Shown piece by piece: positions 1-4,928 of a stretch of 5,024 nucleotides of DNA; the stretch's first letter is position 1; each line of letters starts with the position of its first letter. Source of the DNA: an uncultured Lachnospiraceae bacterium (lineage in GTDB: Bacteria; Bacillota; Clostridia; Lachnospirales; Lachnospiraceae). The notes under the pieces are model-generated. The model made no database searches, had not been told where the DNA came from, and saw nothing but the letters and a program-made list of their open reading frames with translations. The stretch spans positions 1 to 5,024 of the forward strand of contig CACZQX010000291.1 in assembly GCA_902783445.1 (NCBI GenBank), read 5' to 3'. A program made the position numbers and the translations under genes.

Positions 1-1
1 G

Positions 2-820
2 GAAGAAGAATACGACGAGATAGAGCTTAAAAAGAAGTATAATGCCAATCTCGTGGAAATAGCTTCCGAAGATGAGTTCACCAGAGAAAAAATGGATGAA
101 TTGGAAGCCAAATATGAGCCTCATATTATATTCGTTGAGTACAACGGCACTTGGAAATACGATACAATCGGCGATGAAGGAAAGCTTCCTGACAATTGGC
201 AGCTTGTTCAAATTATGTCTTTGGTTGATGCGACAACATTTGATTCATATCTTCAAAATATGCGCTCAATGATTTTTGAAAATTTGTTTTTGTCGGATTT
301 AATCATTATCAACAGATGTACGGATGATACACCTAAGCAAAAATACAGACAAAATATCAAATCCATCAACAGAAAAGTTCAAATCGCCTATGAAAGAAGC
401 GACGGCACAATCGAGCAAGGCGGAGATGACGGAGTTCCTTTTGATATAAGCGGCGATTTTATCAAAATTCCGGAGACGGATTATGGGCTTTGGTATCTTG
501 ATTTGCACGATCATCCGGAAAAATATGTAGATAAAACAATAGAGTTTTTATCGGTTATATATAACGGTGAGGGCACAAAAGACGAATATTTCGCGGCGGG
601 CAGATTTGCCATGACATGTTGCGCGGATGATATTCAATTTTTGGGTCTGAAATGTTTCTATGATAAAAGCAAAGAGCTGGAAAACAAATCCTGGGCTGTG
701 CTTACGGCAAAAGTTTTTATGGATTACGATCCGGATGTTAAGGACGAAGTTCCTATGCTCAAATTTGAAAAAATCGAAGCTGCAAGTGAGCCGGAAGACC
801 ATCTGGTTTATTTTAGCTAA
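2..820 (+). CDS. G3E (CobW/P47K-like) GTPase with C-terminal TIGR03943/DUF1980-like domain, 5'-truncated
   Basis: The reading frame is open to the left edge. A GTG at 53 has no ribosome binding site and is probably internal, so 272 C-terminal residues are visible. In window numbering, residues 42-51 (IIFVEYNGTW) match the strand that in CobW GTPases carries the acidic and 'E-x-x-G' Walker B-like segment. MSLVDATTF follows at about 72-80. LIIINRCTDD at about 100-109 sits where the guanine-specificity NKxD motif belongs, and it is altered (NRCT). From about 160 on lies a second domain with GRFAMTCCADD (about 200-210), the Cys-Cys-x-x-D signature I associate with TIGR03943/DUF1980 (YcgQ-like) proteins. 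The P-loop must lie off the left edge; from family memory some 40-50 residues are missing. Family knowledge: G3E GTPases act in metal delivery or metallocentre assembly, and DUF1980 proteins usually accompany a predicted permease. The role here is inferred. The next gene follows after 14 nt, so the two are probably cotranscribed. Confidence 0.72.
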   Translation, partial: EEEYDEIELKKKYNANLVEIASEDEFTREKMDELEAKYEPHIIFVEYNGTWKYDTIGDEGKLPDNWQLVQIMSLVDATTFDSYLQNMRSMIFENLFLSDLIIINRCTDDTPKQKYRQNIKSINRKVQIAYERSDGTIEQGGDDGVPFDISGDFIKIPETDYGLWYLDLHDHPEKYVDKTIEFLSVIYNGEGTKDEYFAAGRFAMTCCADDIQFLGLKCFYDKSKELENKSWAVLTAKVFMDYDPDVKDEVPMLKFEKIEAASEPEDHLVYFS

Positions 821-834
821 GAAAGGTAAAGGCT

Positions 835-1851
835 ATGAAAAAGTTTTTGGCATTAATCATGTTGGTAGTTATGGCAGCTGTTGTGCTTACGGCTTGCGAT
901 GATTCCATCGATATTGCAAAAGATGGGGGAATTACGGAATTTCCTTATGTGACGGATGACGGTCATGTTTTGTATCAGTTGTCCATTGAGGATAATTTGA
1001 TGGAAACAAAACATTATCCTTTCAGATATACGGCAGAATATCTTCTTGAACATAAATCCGAAAAATACGACGATTTATTTGATGACGAAGAAACGTCGGA
1101 TACTGCAAAAACCACAAGCGATAACAAATCGGGAAATGAAACGACAACAACGAGCACGAATAAAACAACCACAACACAGGCTCAGACAACAACTGCGGCA
1201 AATACTCAAACAACAACAACCCAACCGCAGACAACCACTTATTTCAGTATTGAAGAGACGGATGAGCAATGCTTGTATTATCCTGTAAAAGATGTTTTGG
1301 ATTATTATGACATCAAATATGTCGAAAGCGATTCAAATTCAACATTGACAACCGAGATAAACGGAAAAGTATTATATCTTCGTGAAGGAAAAAATGTTCT
1401 TTACTATGATGATAAGCCAATAAGAACGACGGCACCTGTTGTTTACAACAAATGTTTATATGCAACGTCTCATTTCTTTGAGTATTTCCTTGGAATGGAA
1501 AGTGAGCTTACCTTTGATAAAACAACGGCAAAACTTACAAAAGTGGTAAAAGAGGGAGTAACCCAACCTGCAGAGCTTACATGTTCAACATGCAAGGGTA
1601 TCGGAATGATTGCATGTCCGGAGTGCGGTGGCGACGGAATAGATTCTCAATATGAAATCCTTTATAATGACGACACCAATTCCACATGGACGAATCCGGC
1701 GCCGAACGAAAGACTTTGTACCCATTGCGGTGGTTCGGGACTTGTGGTATGTCCTACATGCGAAGGCTATGGCGTAGTAAAAAATCCTTTGTATAAAGAA
1801 CCGGAGACGACTGCCGAGGGTGAAACAACAACAACAGAAGCGAAAAAATAA
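835..1851 (+). CDS. lipoprotein with Thr-rich linker, stalk-like domain and DnaJ-type zinc finger
   Basis: A 338-residue predicted surface lipoprotein. Residues 1-21 are a type II signal peptide: KK, a hydrophobic core, then the lipobox LTAC with Cys21 as lipidation site, followed by DD, so it should stay on the outer face of the membrane. An acidic N-terminal part (22-90) precedes a Thr/Gln/Asn-rich linker (about 92-136). Residues 147-238 resemble the copper amine oxidase N-terminal 'stalk' fold: YYPVKDVLDYY, NGKVLYLREGK, a TTAPVVYNKCLY strand and FFEYFLGMESELTFD. Residues 250-313 hold four CxxCxGxG motifs (Cys 250/253, 261/264, 295/298, 306/309), as in the DnaJ zinc finger, which should bind two Zn ions. 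There is no J domain. A short Thr-rich tail ends the protein. The start is supported by GAAAGG upstream of ATG 835. The gene lies 14 nt behind the GTPase gene. Function is unknown; metal binding or chaperone-like thiol chemistry at the cell surface is inference. Confidence 0.8.
   Translation: MKKFLALIMLVVMAAVVLTACDDSIDIAKDGGITEFPYVTDDGHVLYQLSIEDNLMETKHYPFRYTAEYLLEHKSEKYDDLFDDEETSDTAKTTSDNKSGNETTTTSTNKTTTTQAQTTTAANTQTTTTQPQTTTYFSIEETDEQCLYYPVKDVLDYYDIKYVESDSNSTLTTEINGKVLYLREGKNVLYYDDKPIRTTAPVVYNKCLYATSHFFEYFLGMESELTFDKTTAKLTKVVKEGVTQPAELTCSTCKGIGMIACPECGGDGIDSQYEILYNDDTNSTWTNPAPNERLCTHCGGSGLVVCPTCEGYGVVKNPLYKEPETTAEGETTTTEAKK
1108..1242 (+). repeat. ACA/ACC-rich low-complexity tract encoding a Thr-rich linker
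   Basis: This stretch inside the lipoprotein gene is dominated by ACA, ACC and ACG threonine codons mixed with Gln, Asn and Ala codons, giving runs such as TTTT and QTTT. Such linkers are common in Gram-positive surface lipoproteins, where they act as flexible spacers. A second short Thr run (TTTT, residues 331-334) occurs near the C-terminus. It is a low-complexity coding segment, not a mobile or tandem DNA repeat with a fixed unit. Confidence 0.75.
1582..1773 (+). other. zinc-finger segment: two copies of a CxxCxGxG-x3-CxxCxGxG unit
   Basis: Within the lipoprotein, residues 250-268 and 295-313 are two 19-residue units, each with two CxxCxGxG motifs separated by three residues (MIA and LVV). 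A 26-residue insert separates the units. Cysteine-pair starts are spaced 11, 34 and 11 residues. As I recall the E. coli protein, classical DnaJ is closer to 17, 22 and 14, so the geometry is shorter within each unit and longer between units. The two units look like an internal duplication. Eight cysteines would fit two Zn(II) sites. Confidence 0.75.
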
Positions 1852-1855
1852 TGTT

Positions 1856-1956
1856 ACAATTTTGTTAAGCAAAAGAAATTACTTGTGCAAGGTGCACAAA
1901 AAGCTCGATAAATTTTGTACAAACGGTAGAGATGATTCACAATAAAAGCTATTGTG
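1856..1956. promoter_or_regulatory. cluster of TTGT/ACAA dyads (possible operators)
   Basis: Three perfect inverted repeats stand in a row. TTGTGCA-AGG-TGCACAA is at 1883-1899. The palindrome TTTGTACAAA is at 1914-1923. CACAATA-AAAGC-TATTGTG is at 1938-1956, and its right arm overlaps the -35 of the promoter that follows. A looser ACAA-TT-TTGT lies at 1856-1865. Centres are at about 1860, 1891, 1918 and 1947, so they are nearly evenly spaced by about 28-30 nt. No regulator can be named. AT-rich DNA makes short dyads common, so the cluster is suggestive only; the first two 7-bp-arm repeats are the strongest. Confidence 0.4.
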
Positions 1957-1980
1957 CTTATGGTAAATGTGTTGTATAAT
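1952..1980 (+). promoter_or_regulatory. sigma-A-type promoter (TTGTGC - 17 nt - TATAAT)
   Basis: A perfect -10 TATAAT at 1975-1980 lies 17 nt after TTGTGC (1952-1957), a weak -35 that keeps the TTG. Transcription would start near 1987. It would run into the strong hairpin at 2025-2068 before reaching the thioesterase gene, so this promoter makes either a short RNA or an attenuated leader. The right arm of a perfect 7-bp dyad (1938-1956) covers the -35, a position typical of repression. Confidence 0.5.
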
Positions 1981-2024
1981 CTATATTGTTCCAAAGAAAT
2001 TTATTGAGAAGGTTATAATATATA

Positions 2025-2070
2025 AAAAAAGAAAGAAGCTTTTTGGGGATTAAGCTTCTTTCTTTTTTGC
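2025..2070 (+). terminator. intrinsic terminator, 17-bp perfect stem
   Basis: The arms 2025-2041 and 2052-2068 are perfectly complementary around a 10-nt loop (TTTGGGGATT). The 3' arm ends in TTTTTT, giving the U-tract, and the 5' arm begins with a matching A-run, so it could also work on the minus strand. It ends transcripts from the GTPase/lipoprotein unit, about 174 nt downstream of that stop, and any transcript from the promoter at 1952-1980. It lies about 55 nt before the thioesterase start, so an attenuator role is possible, but I found no convincing competing antiterminator pairing. Confidence 0.85.
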
Positions 2071-2081
2071 TCTAAAGCGGT

Positions 2082-2087
2082 TATAAT
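2082..2087 (+). promoter_or_regulatory. -10 box for the thioesterase-murI-DUF1934 unit
   Basis: A perfect TATAAT sits just after the hairpin terminator and 35 nt before the thioesterase start codon. At 17-nt spacing the -35 would fall in the terminator's T-rich 3' arm and reads TTTCTT, a poor match. A start near 2094 would give a leader of about 29 nt carrying AAGGAG (2107-2112). It is a plausible main promoter of the three-gene unit, but weakly supported. Confidence 0.4.
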
Positions 2088-2122
2088 GTAGTGAGCACTT
2101 TAACTTAAGGAGCAGATAGCTT

Positions 2123-2536
2123 ATGGATATTAATATAGACGAGTTATACAAATATCAAAATGTGGGCTTTACAAATTATGTCGGAATAAAAGTAACCGAG
2201 ATGAAAGAAGGCTTTGCAAAAGGCGAAATCGAAATAAAAGATTTTCATCATAATCCAATCGGAAGCATACACGGCGGAGCTGTATTTTCTTTGGCGGATA
2301 CGGTCGGAGGTTTTGCGGCATGTACGGTTGCCAAAAGGGTTACAACGGTAAGAAGCGACATTAACTATATTAATCCTACTTTGAACGTAACAAAGCTGGT
2401 TGCCGAGGCTTGCGTAATCAAAGCCGGCAAGCGCATGATAATCGTCGAAATCGTTATAAACGATCAAGACGGAAAAATGCTTCAAAAGGCAATGATGACA
2501 TATTTTAGATTAAAAGATGACGGAAAGGCTGTTTAA
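2123..2536 (+). CDS. PaaI-family hotdog-fold thioesterase
   Basis: A 137-residue protein, the usual length for a single hotdog domain. The segment HHNPIGSIHGGAVFSLADTV (42-61) is the PaaI-type active-site region: Asn44, the HGG turn (50-52) before the long central helix, and the acidic Asp59 that activates water in this subfamily. VRSDINYINPT (76-86) and the C-terminal beta strands complete the fold. These enzymes hydrolyse acyl-CoA thioesters and act as oligomers in the cytoplasm. The substrate cannot be told from sequence; PaaI itself acts on phenylacetate-derived CoA esters, but no phenylacetate genes are present here. The start is fixed by AAGGAG 10 nt upstream of ATG. Its stop codon is one base before the preferred murI start, so the two are probably translationally coupled. 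Confidence 0.88.
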   Translation: MDINIDELYKYQNVGFTNYVGIKVTEMKEGFAKGEIEIKDFHHNPIGSIHGGAVFSLADTVGGFAACTVAKRVTTVRSDINYINPTLNVTKLVAEACVIKAGKRMIIVEIVINDQDGKMLQKAMMTYFRLKDDGKAV

Positions 2537-2537
2537 A

Positions 2538-3353
2538 ATGGTTGATAATAAATCGCTCCCAATCGGAGTATTTGACTCCGGTGTCGGTGGGCTTACGGTA
2601 GCAAAAGAAATAATGCGCAATTTACCGAATGAAAAAATCGTATATTTTGCCGATTCGGCGCGCATTCCATATGGTAGCAAATCAAAAGATACTGTTCTTG
2701 GTTTTGCAAGACAAATAACCAATTTCTTGCGAACAAAAGAGGTTAAAGCCATAGTTATTGCTTGCAATACGGCAAGTGCATTTGCCTTTGAAGAACTGGA
2801 AAAAGAACTTGATATACCCGTTGTGGGTGTGGTTTTGCCGGGAGCAAGAGCTGCTGCAAGGCAAACGAGAAATAAAAAAGTCGGCGTGATAGGAACAATC
2901 GGTACCGTAAACAGTAAATTGTACGCTCGTTTTATACAAAATGAAGATTCGGAGATAGAAGTTTACGGAAAAGCATGTCCTTTGTTCGTTCCTTTGGTGG
3001 AAGAATCCATGGCAACCGACAGCGTAACTTTAACAATGGCAAAGCGTTATCTCCAACCTTTGATGGAGATGAATATAGACACATTGGTGCTGGGATGTAC
3101 CCATTATCCTCTTCTCAAAGAAACAATACAGAGCGTTGTGGGTGAAAACGTAAGCCTTGTGAATCCGGCCTACGAAACCGTGTTGGTGCTTAAAAAAGTT
3201 CTTGAAGAACAGGGACTTTTATCCGAGTCAAAAGAAAAACCTTTTCACGAGTTTTATGTAAGCGATGCGCCGGAGTCATTTAATGAAGCGGCAAAACTTA
3301 TATTGGATTTGGAAATCGACAATACAAAAAAAATTAATATAGAAAGCTACTAG
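2538..3353 (+). CDS. murI: glutamate racemase
   Basis: Interconverts L- and D-glutamate, supplying D-Glu for the peptidoglycan stem peptide; it is a cytosolic, cofactor-independent enzyme. With the ATG at 2538 it is 271 residues, normal for MurI. Hallmarks: IGVFDSGVGGLTV (9-21, Asp13/Ser14), YFADSARIPYGSKS (36-49), the first catalytic cysteine Cys76 in ACNTAS, VGVIGTIGTV (115-124), and the second catalytic cysteine Cys187 in LGCTHYP with its His189. All key residues are present. An in-frame ATG at 2517 would add seven residues and overlap the thioesterase gene, but it has no ribosome binding site. The 2538 start has GGAAAGG nine nt upstream, so I prefer it. The gene starts one base after the thioesterase stop. 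Confidence 0.95.
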   Translation: MVDNKSLPIGVFDSGVGGLTVAKEIMRNLPNEKIVYFADSARIPYGSKSKDTVLGFARQITNFLRTKEVKAIVIACNTASAFAFEELEKELDIPVVGVVLPGARAAARQTRNKKVGVIGTIGTVNSKLYARFIQNEDSEIEVYGKACPLFVPLVEESMATDSVTLTMAKRYLQPLMEMNIDTLVLGCTHYPLLKETIQSVVGENVSLVNPAYETVLVLKKVLEEQGLLSESKEKPFHEFYVSDAPESFNEAAKLILDLEIDNTKKINIESY

Positions 3354-3363
3354 AAAGGCATTT

Positions 3364-3798
3364 ATGGCAGATAAAGTAAATGTATATATAAAAGCCATTC
3401 ATACTGATGAAAGCGGCAATGAAGAAATAATCGAAACTAAATCAAAAGGCGAATGGTCAAAACGCGAAAGTGTCAATTACATTGTATATGAAGAAAATGT
3501 TAAAGAATCCGGTTATGACAGTTCGATGATAAAAATTGACGGTGATAAAATATCGGTTGTAAAAAAGAATAAGGCAGATAAAATCACCACAAAAATGGGC
3601 TTCAAAACAGGCATTACGGAAGAAACGGATTTTAATGTTTACGGAGGTTCTTTAAAATTGCGCTTTGACACCAAGTTTATAAGGGTGTTTGAAACGGCTG
3701 ATGATTTGAAACTTGCCATGCAATATGACATTATAATGAACGGCGCTTTTGCAAGCAAAAACACAATGGAAATAAAAGTAGAAAAAATAAAAGGTTAA
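3364..3798 (+). CDS. DUF1934 (YwiB-like) beta-barrel protein
   Basis: A 144-residue cytosolic protein rich in alternating beta strands, with no signal peptide or membrane segment. The pattern fits DUF1934, the family of B. subtilis YwiB, which has a calycin-like small barrel: YIVYEENV (39-46), MIKIDGDKISVVKK (55-68), MGFKTG (78-83), FNVYGGSLKLRFDTKFI (90-106) and LKLAMQYDIIMNG (115-127). The biochemical function of the family is unknown. The ribosome binding site AGAAAGG (3352-3358) overlaps the murI stop codon and lies five nt before ATG, so translation is tightly linked to murI. It is the last gene of the unit, and its final codons and stop lie inside the terminator stem. Confidence 0.82.
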   Translation: MADKVNVYIKAIHTDESGNEEIIETKSKGEWSKRESVNYIVYEENVKESGYDSSMIKIDGDKISVVKKNKADKITTKMGFKTGITEETDFNVYGGSLKLRFDTKFIRVFETADDLKLAMQYDIIMNGAFASKNTMEIKVEKIKG

Positions 3799-3818
3799 GC
3801 ATTTTGCTTAACCTTTTT
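3789..3818. terminator. bidirectional terminator between convergent genes
   Basis: Arms 3789-3800 and 3806-3817 pair perfectly (12 bp, AAAAGGTTAAGC with its complement) around the loop ATTTT. T-tracts follow on both strands: TTTTT at 3814-3818 on plus, and TTTTATTTTTT reading leftward on minus. It serves both the DUF1934 gene, whose stop codon 3796-3798 lies inside the left arm, and the convergent membrane-protein gene ending at 3823. Confidence 0.88.
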
Positions 3819-3822
3819 AAAT

Positions 3823-4251
3823 CTAGAAAAGTTTAAATCTCTTTTTCTTTGGAGCTTCCGGTACGGGACCGCGAATTCTTTTTGCCGATGTAATGTAAAT
3901 ACCGCTTACGGTAGCTTTAACTTCTTGTTTTGGAAGAAGTTGTTTGAAAACATCATTGTCGGCAAGCATTGTCATAACTCTCGGACCGACTTTAACCTTA
4001 ACGCAAGGAAGTTTTGCAAGTCTGAATCTTCTTGGCATTTGATCCTGAACAACCTTAGGTAATCCGGAGTTTTTGGCTCTCATTTTCTTTTTATCGATAA
4101 TGAACAAAGTCATATTCTGTGAAGCTGCTTCAATGGCTTCTTGCTGTTCGTCCTGTCTCTTTTGAATTCTTTTTCCGAAAAAATATAATGCGATAAATGC
4201 CGCAACCACTACTGCAGCAACTATAATCAAAACTATTGCCCATGTTGGCAT
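3823..4251 (-). CDS. small membrane-anchored conserved hypothetical protein
   Basis: A 142-residue protein with one N-terminal membrane segment (about residues 4-25), then KRIQKRQDEQQEAIEAASQN, a charged helical stalk. A compact domain follows (about 47-122), with LFIIDKKKMRAK, GLPKVV, VKVKVGPRVMTMLADNDVF and VKATVSGIYIT, and the tail is very basic (PKKKRFKLF). The positive charges after the helix suggest a cytoplasmic soluble part. I recall similar proteins as uncharacterised in Clostridia, and I give no function. Start choice: an ATG at 4260 sits directly against the AAAGGAGG box (4261-4268) with no spacing, too close to work, while the ATG at 4251 is nine nt away, so I take 4251. The gene diverges from the feo operon and shares its upstream region. 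Confidence 0.75.
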   Translation of the reverse strand: MPTWAIVLIIVAAVVVAAFIALYFFGKRIQKRQDEQQEAIEAASQNMTLFIIDKKKMRAKNSGLPKVVQDQMPRRFRLAKLPCVKVKVGPRVMTMLADNDVFKQLLPKQEVKATVSGIYITSAKRIRGPVPEAPKKKRFKLF

Positions 4252-4284
4252 GTCTAACATCCTCCTTTGAAACTATCGAAATTT

Positions 4285-4313
4285 ATTCTACCATCATATG
4301 AGCTAAAAATCAA
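4285..4313 (-). promoter_or_regulatory. promoter of the small membrane-protein gene
   Basis: On the minus strand, TTGATT (4313-4308) and TAGAAT (4290-4285) are separated by exactly 17 nt, a good sigma-A match. Transcription would start near 4278, giving a short leader with AAAGGAGG just before the gene. Its -35 lies 24 nt from the -35 of the divergent feo promoter. Confidence 0.6.
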
Positions 4314-4337
4314 TTGAAAAAAATTCTTAATAAGGAG

Positions 4338-4366
4338 TTGACACGATGGTTAGAATGTGCTAACTT
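4338..4366 (+). promoter_or_regulatory. feo operon promoter (TTGACA - 17 nt - TAACTT)
   Basis: A perfect -35 TTGACA (4338-4343) is followed after 17 nt by TAACTT (4361-4366), a weak -10. The -10 is preceded by TGC, which makes it an extended -10 (TGn). A start near 4373 leaves a leader of about 89 nt. The -10 lies in the right arm of a GTTAG/CTAAC dyad, so repressor binding there would block the promoter. Confidence 0.6.
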
Positions 4367-4390
4367 ATAGGTTAGTAAATACAAACTAAC
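4349..4390. promoter_or_regulatory. GTTAG/CTAAC half-site array, probable metal-repressor operator
   Basis: Four pentamers alternate in orientation: GTTAG at 4349, CTAAC at 4360, GTTAG at 4371 and CTAAC at 4386. The first three are 11 nt apart, about one helical turn. The last two form a 6-bp-arm dyad (GTTAGT, 8 nt, ACTAAC). GGTTAG/CTAACC halves are the core of the DtxR/IdeR iron box, although there they sit nearly back to back and here 6-8 nt intervene. Position over the feo -10 and start site fits iron-dependent repression. The regulator is inferred and is not encoded here. Confidence 0.5.
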
Positions 4391-4461
4391 TAATATTTAT
4401 AGGAAAATTTCTGAATTTTACGCTTCACGCATAAATAAAGGAGAGTCGGAGGTAAAAAGTG

Positions 4462-4671
4462 ATGCCTTTATACGTAGCGCCAATCGGCGAAAAATTGACG
4501 ATAGCAAAAGTAAAAGGAAAAGAGGAAACAGTGCGCTTCCTGGGGAACTTGGGTTTTGTAAGCGGAGCGGATATTGAAGTTGTTTCCGAATCGGGTGGAA
4601 ATATGATTGTTAATGTTAAGGGTTCAAGAATTGCCATAGGTAAAGATATGGCAAAAAGAATCTACATCTAA
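4462..4671 (+). CDS. feoA: FeoA-domain protein (first copy)
   Basis: A 69-residue SH3-like FeoA domain, the full size of the family. It shows the usual pattern: a first strand with KLTIAKVKG, the helix EETVRFLGNLGFVSGADIEVV (21-41) with the conserved L-x-x-L-G-F-x-x-G turn, then GGNMIVNVKGSRIAIGKDMA. FeoA is a small cytosolic partner of the ferrous transporter FeoB. This copy lacks the APLGDP segment seen in the second one, so it belongs to a different FeoA subtype. GGAGG (4448-4452) lies nine nt before ATG 4462 and six nt before an adjacent in-frame GTG at 4459, so an MMPL start is also possible; the two differ by one residue. An extra AAAGGAG lies at 4437-4443. It is the first gene of the feo operon. 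Confidence 0.88.
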   Translation: MPLYVAPIGEKLTIAKVKGKEETVRFLGNLGFVSGADIEVVSESGGNMIVNVKGSRIAIGKDMAKRIYI

Positions 4672-4690
4672 TAAAAGGAGAGATTTTAAA

Positions 4691-4912
4691 ATGAAGACAC
4701 TAAAAGAAGTCGCAAACGGACAAACCGTTACAGTTAGCAAAGTTTGTGGTGAAGGTGCCATTAAAAGAAGAATTATGGACATGGGCATCACAAAAAACGT
4801 TTCTGTTTATGTAAGAAAAGTTGCGCCTCTGGGTGACCCTATTGAAGTTACGGTAAGAGGTTATGAACTTTCCTTAAGAAAAAGCGAAGCGGAAATGATA
4901 ATGGTTAACTAA
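4691..4912 (+). CDS. feoA: FeoA-domain protein (second copy, classical type)
   Basis: A 73-residue protein with the classical FeoA signature: IKRRIMDMGITKNVSVYV (24-41), APLGDPIEVTVRGYELSLRKSEAEMI (45-70). The usual glycine after GITK is replaced by Asn36; otherwise the motif is intact. FeoA binds or modulates FeoB in ferrous iron uptake. It begins 19 nt after the first feoA stop with AAAAGGAG (4673-4680) ten nt before ATG, and feoB starts 16 nt after its stop, so the three genes form one transcript. The two FeoA proteins are clearly diverged and are not a recent duplication. Confidence 0.93.
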   Translation: MKTLKEVANGQTVTVSKVCGEGAIKRRIMDMGITKNVSVYVRKVAPLGDPIEVTVRGYELSLRKSEAEMIMVN

Positions 4913-4928
4913 TAACGGAGGAATAAAA

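Noticed and set aside
53..55. GTG as the start of the first gene
   Set aside because: The frame stays open to the left edge, there is no ribosome binding site before it, and the upstream residues fit the GTPase domain.
1140..1240. ACA-rich stretch as a CRISPR or tandem repeat array
   Set aside because: There is no fixed repeat unit or spacer; it is in frame and encodes a Thr-rich linker.
1022..1269. Minus-strand and +2 reading frames opposite the Thr-rich tract
   Set aside because: They are by-products of the ACA-rich low-complexity coding sequence, with Cys/Arg-rich or Gln/Arg-rich nonsense products and no ribosome binding sites.
1860..1874. TTTTG-TTAAG-CAAAA as the lipoprotein gene terminator
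   Set aside because: A five-pair, AT-rich stem without a U-tract; the hairpin at 2025-2068 is a far better terminator.
2517..2537. Upstream ATG for murI overlapping the thioesterase gene
   Set aside because: No ribosome binding site precedes it, and the added residues do not belong to MurI; ATG 2538 has GGAAAGG at a good distance.
2144..2939. Minus-strand reading frames across the thioesterase and murI genes
   Set aside because: They lie wholly opposite genes with strong family matches and have no recognisable motifs or start signals.
4404..4419. AAAATT-TCTG-AATTTT hairpin in the feo leader
   Set aside because: Six A-T pairs only, too weak for a terminator or structured riboswitch, and not followed by a T-run.
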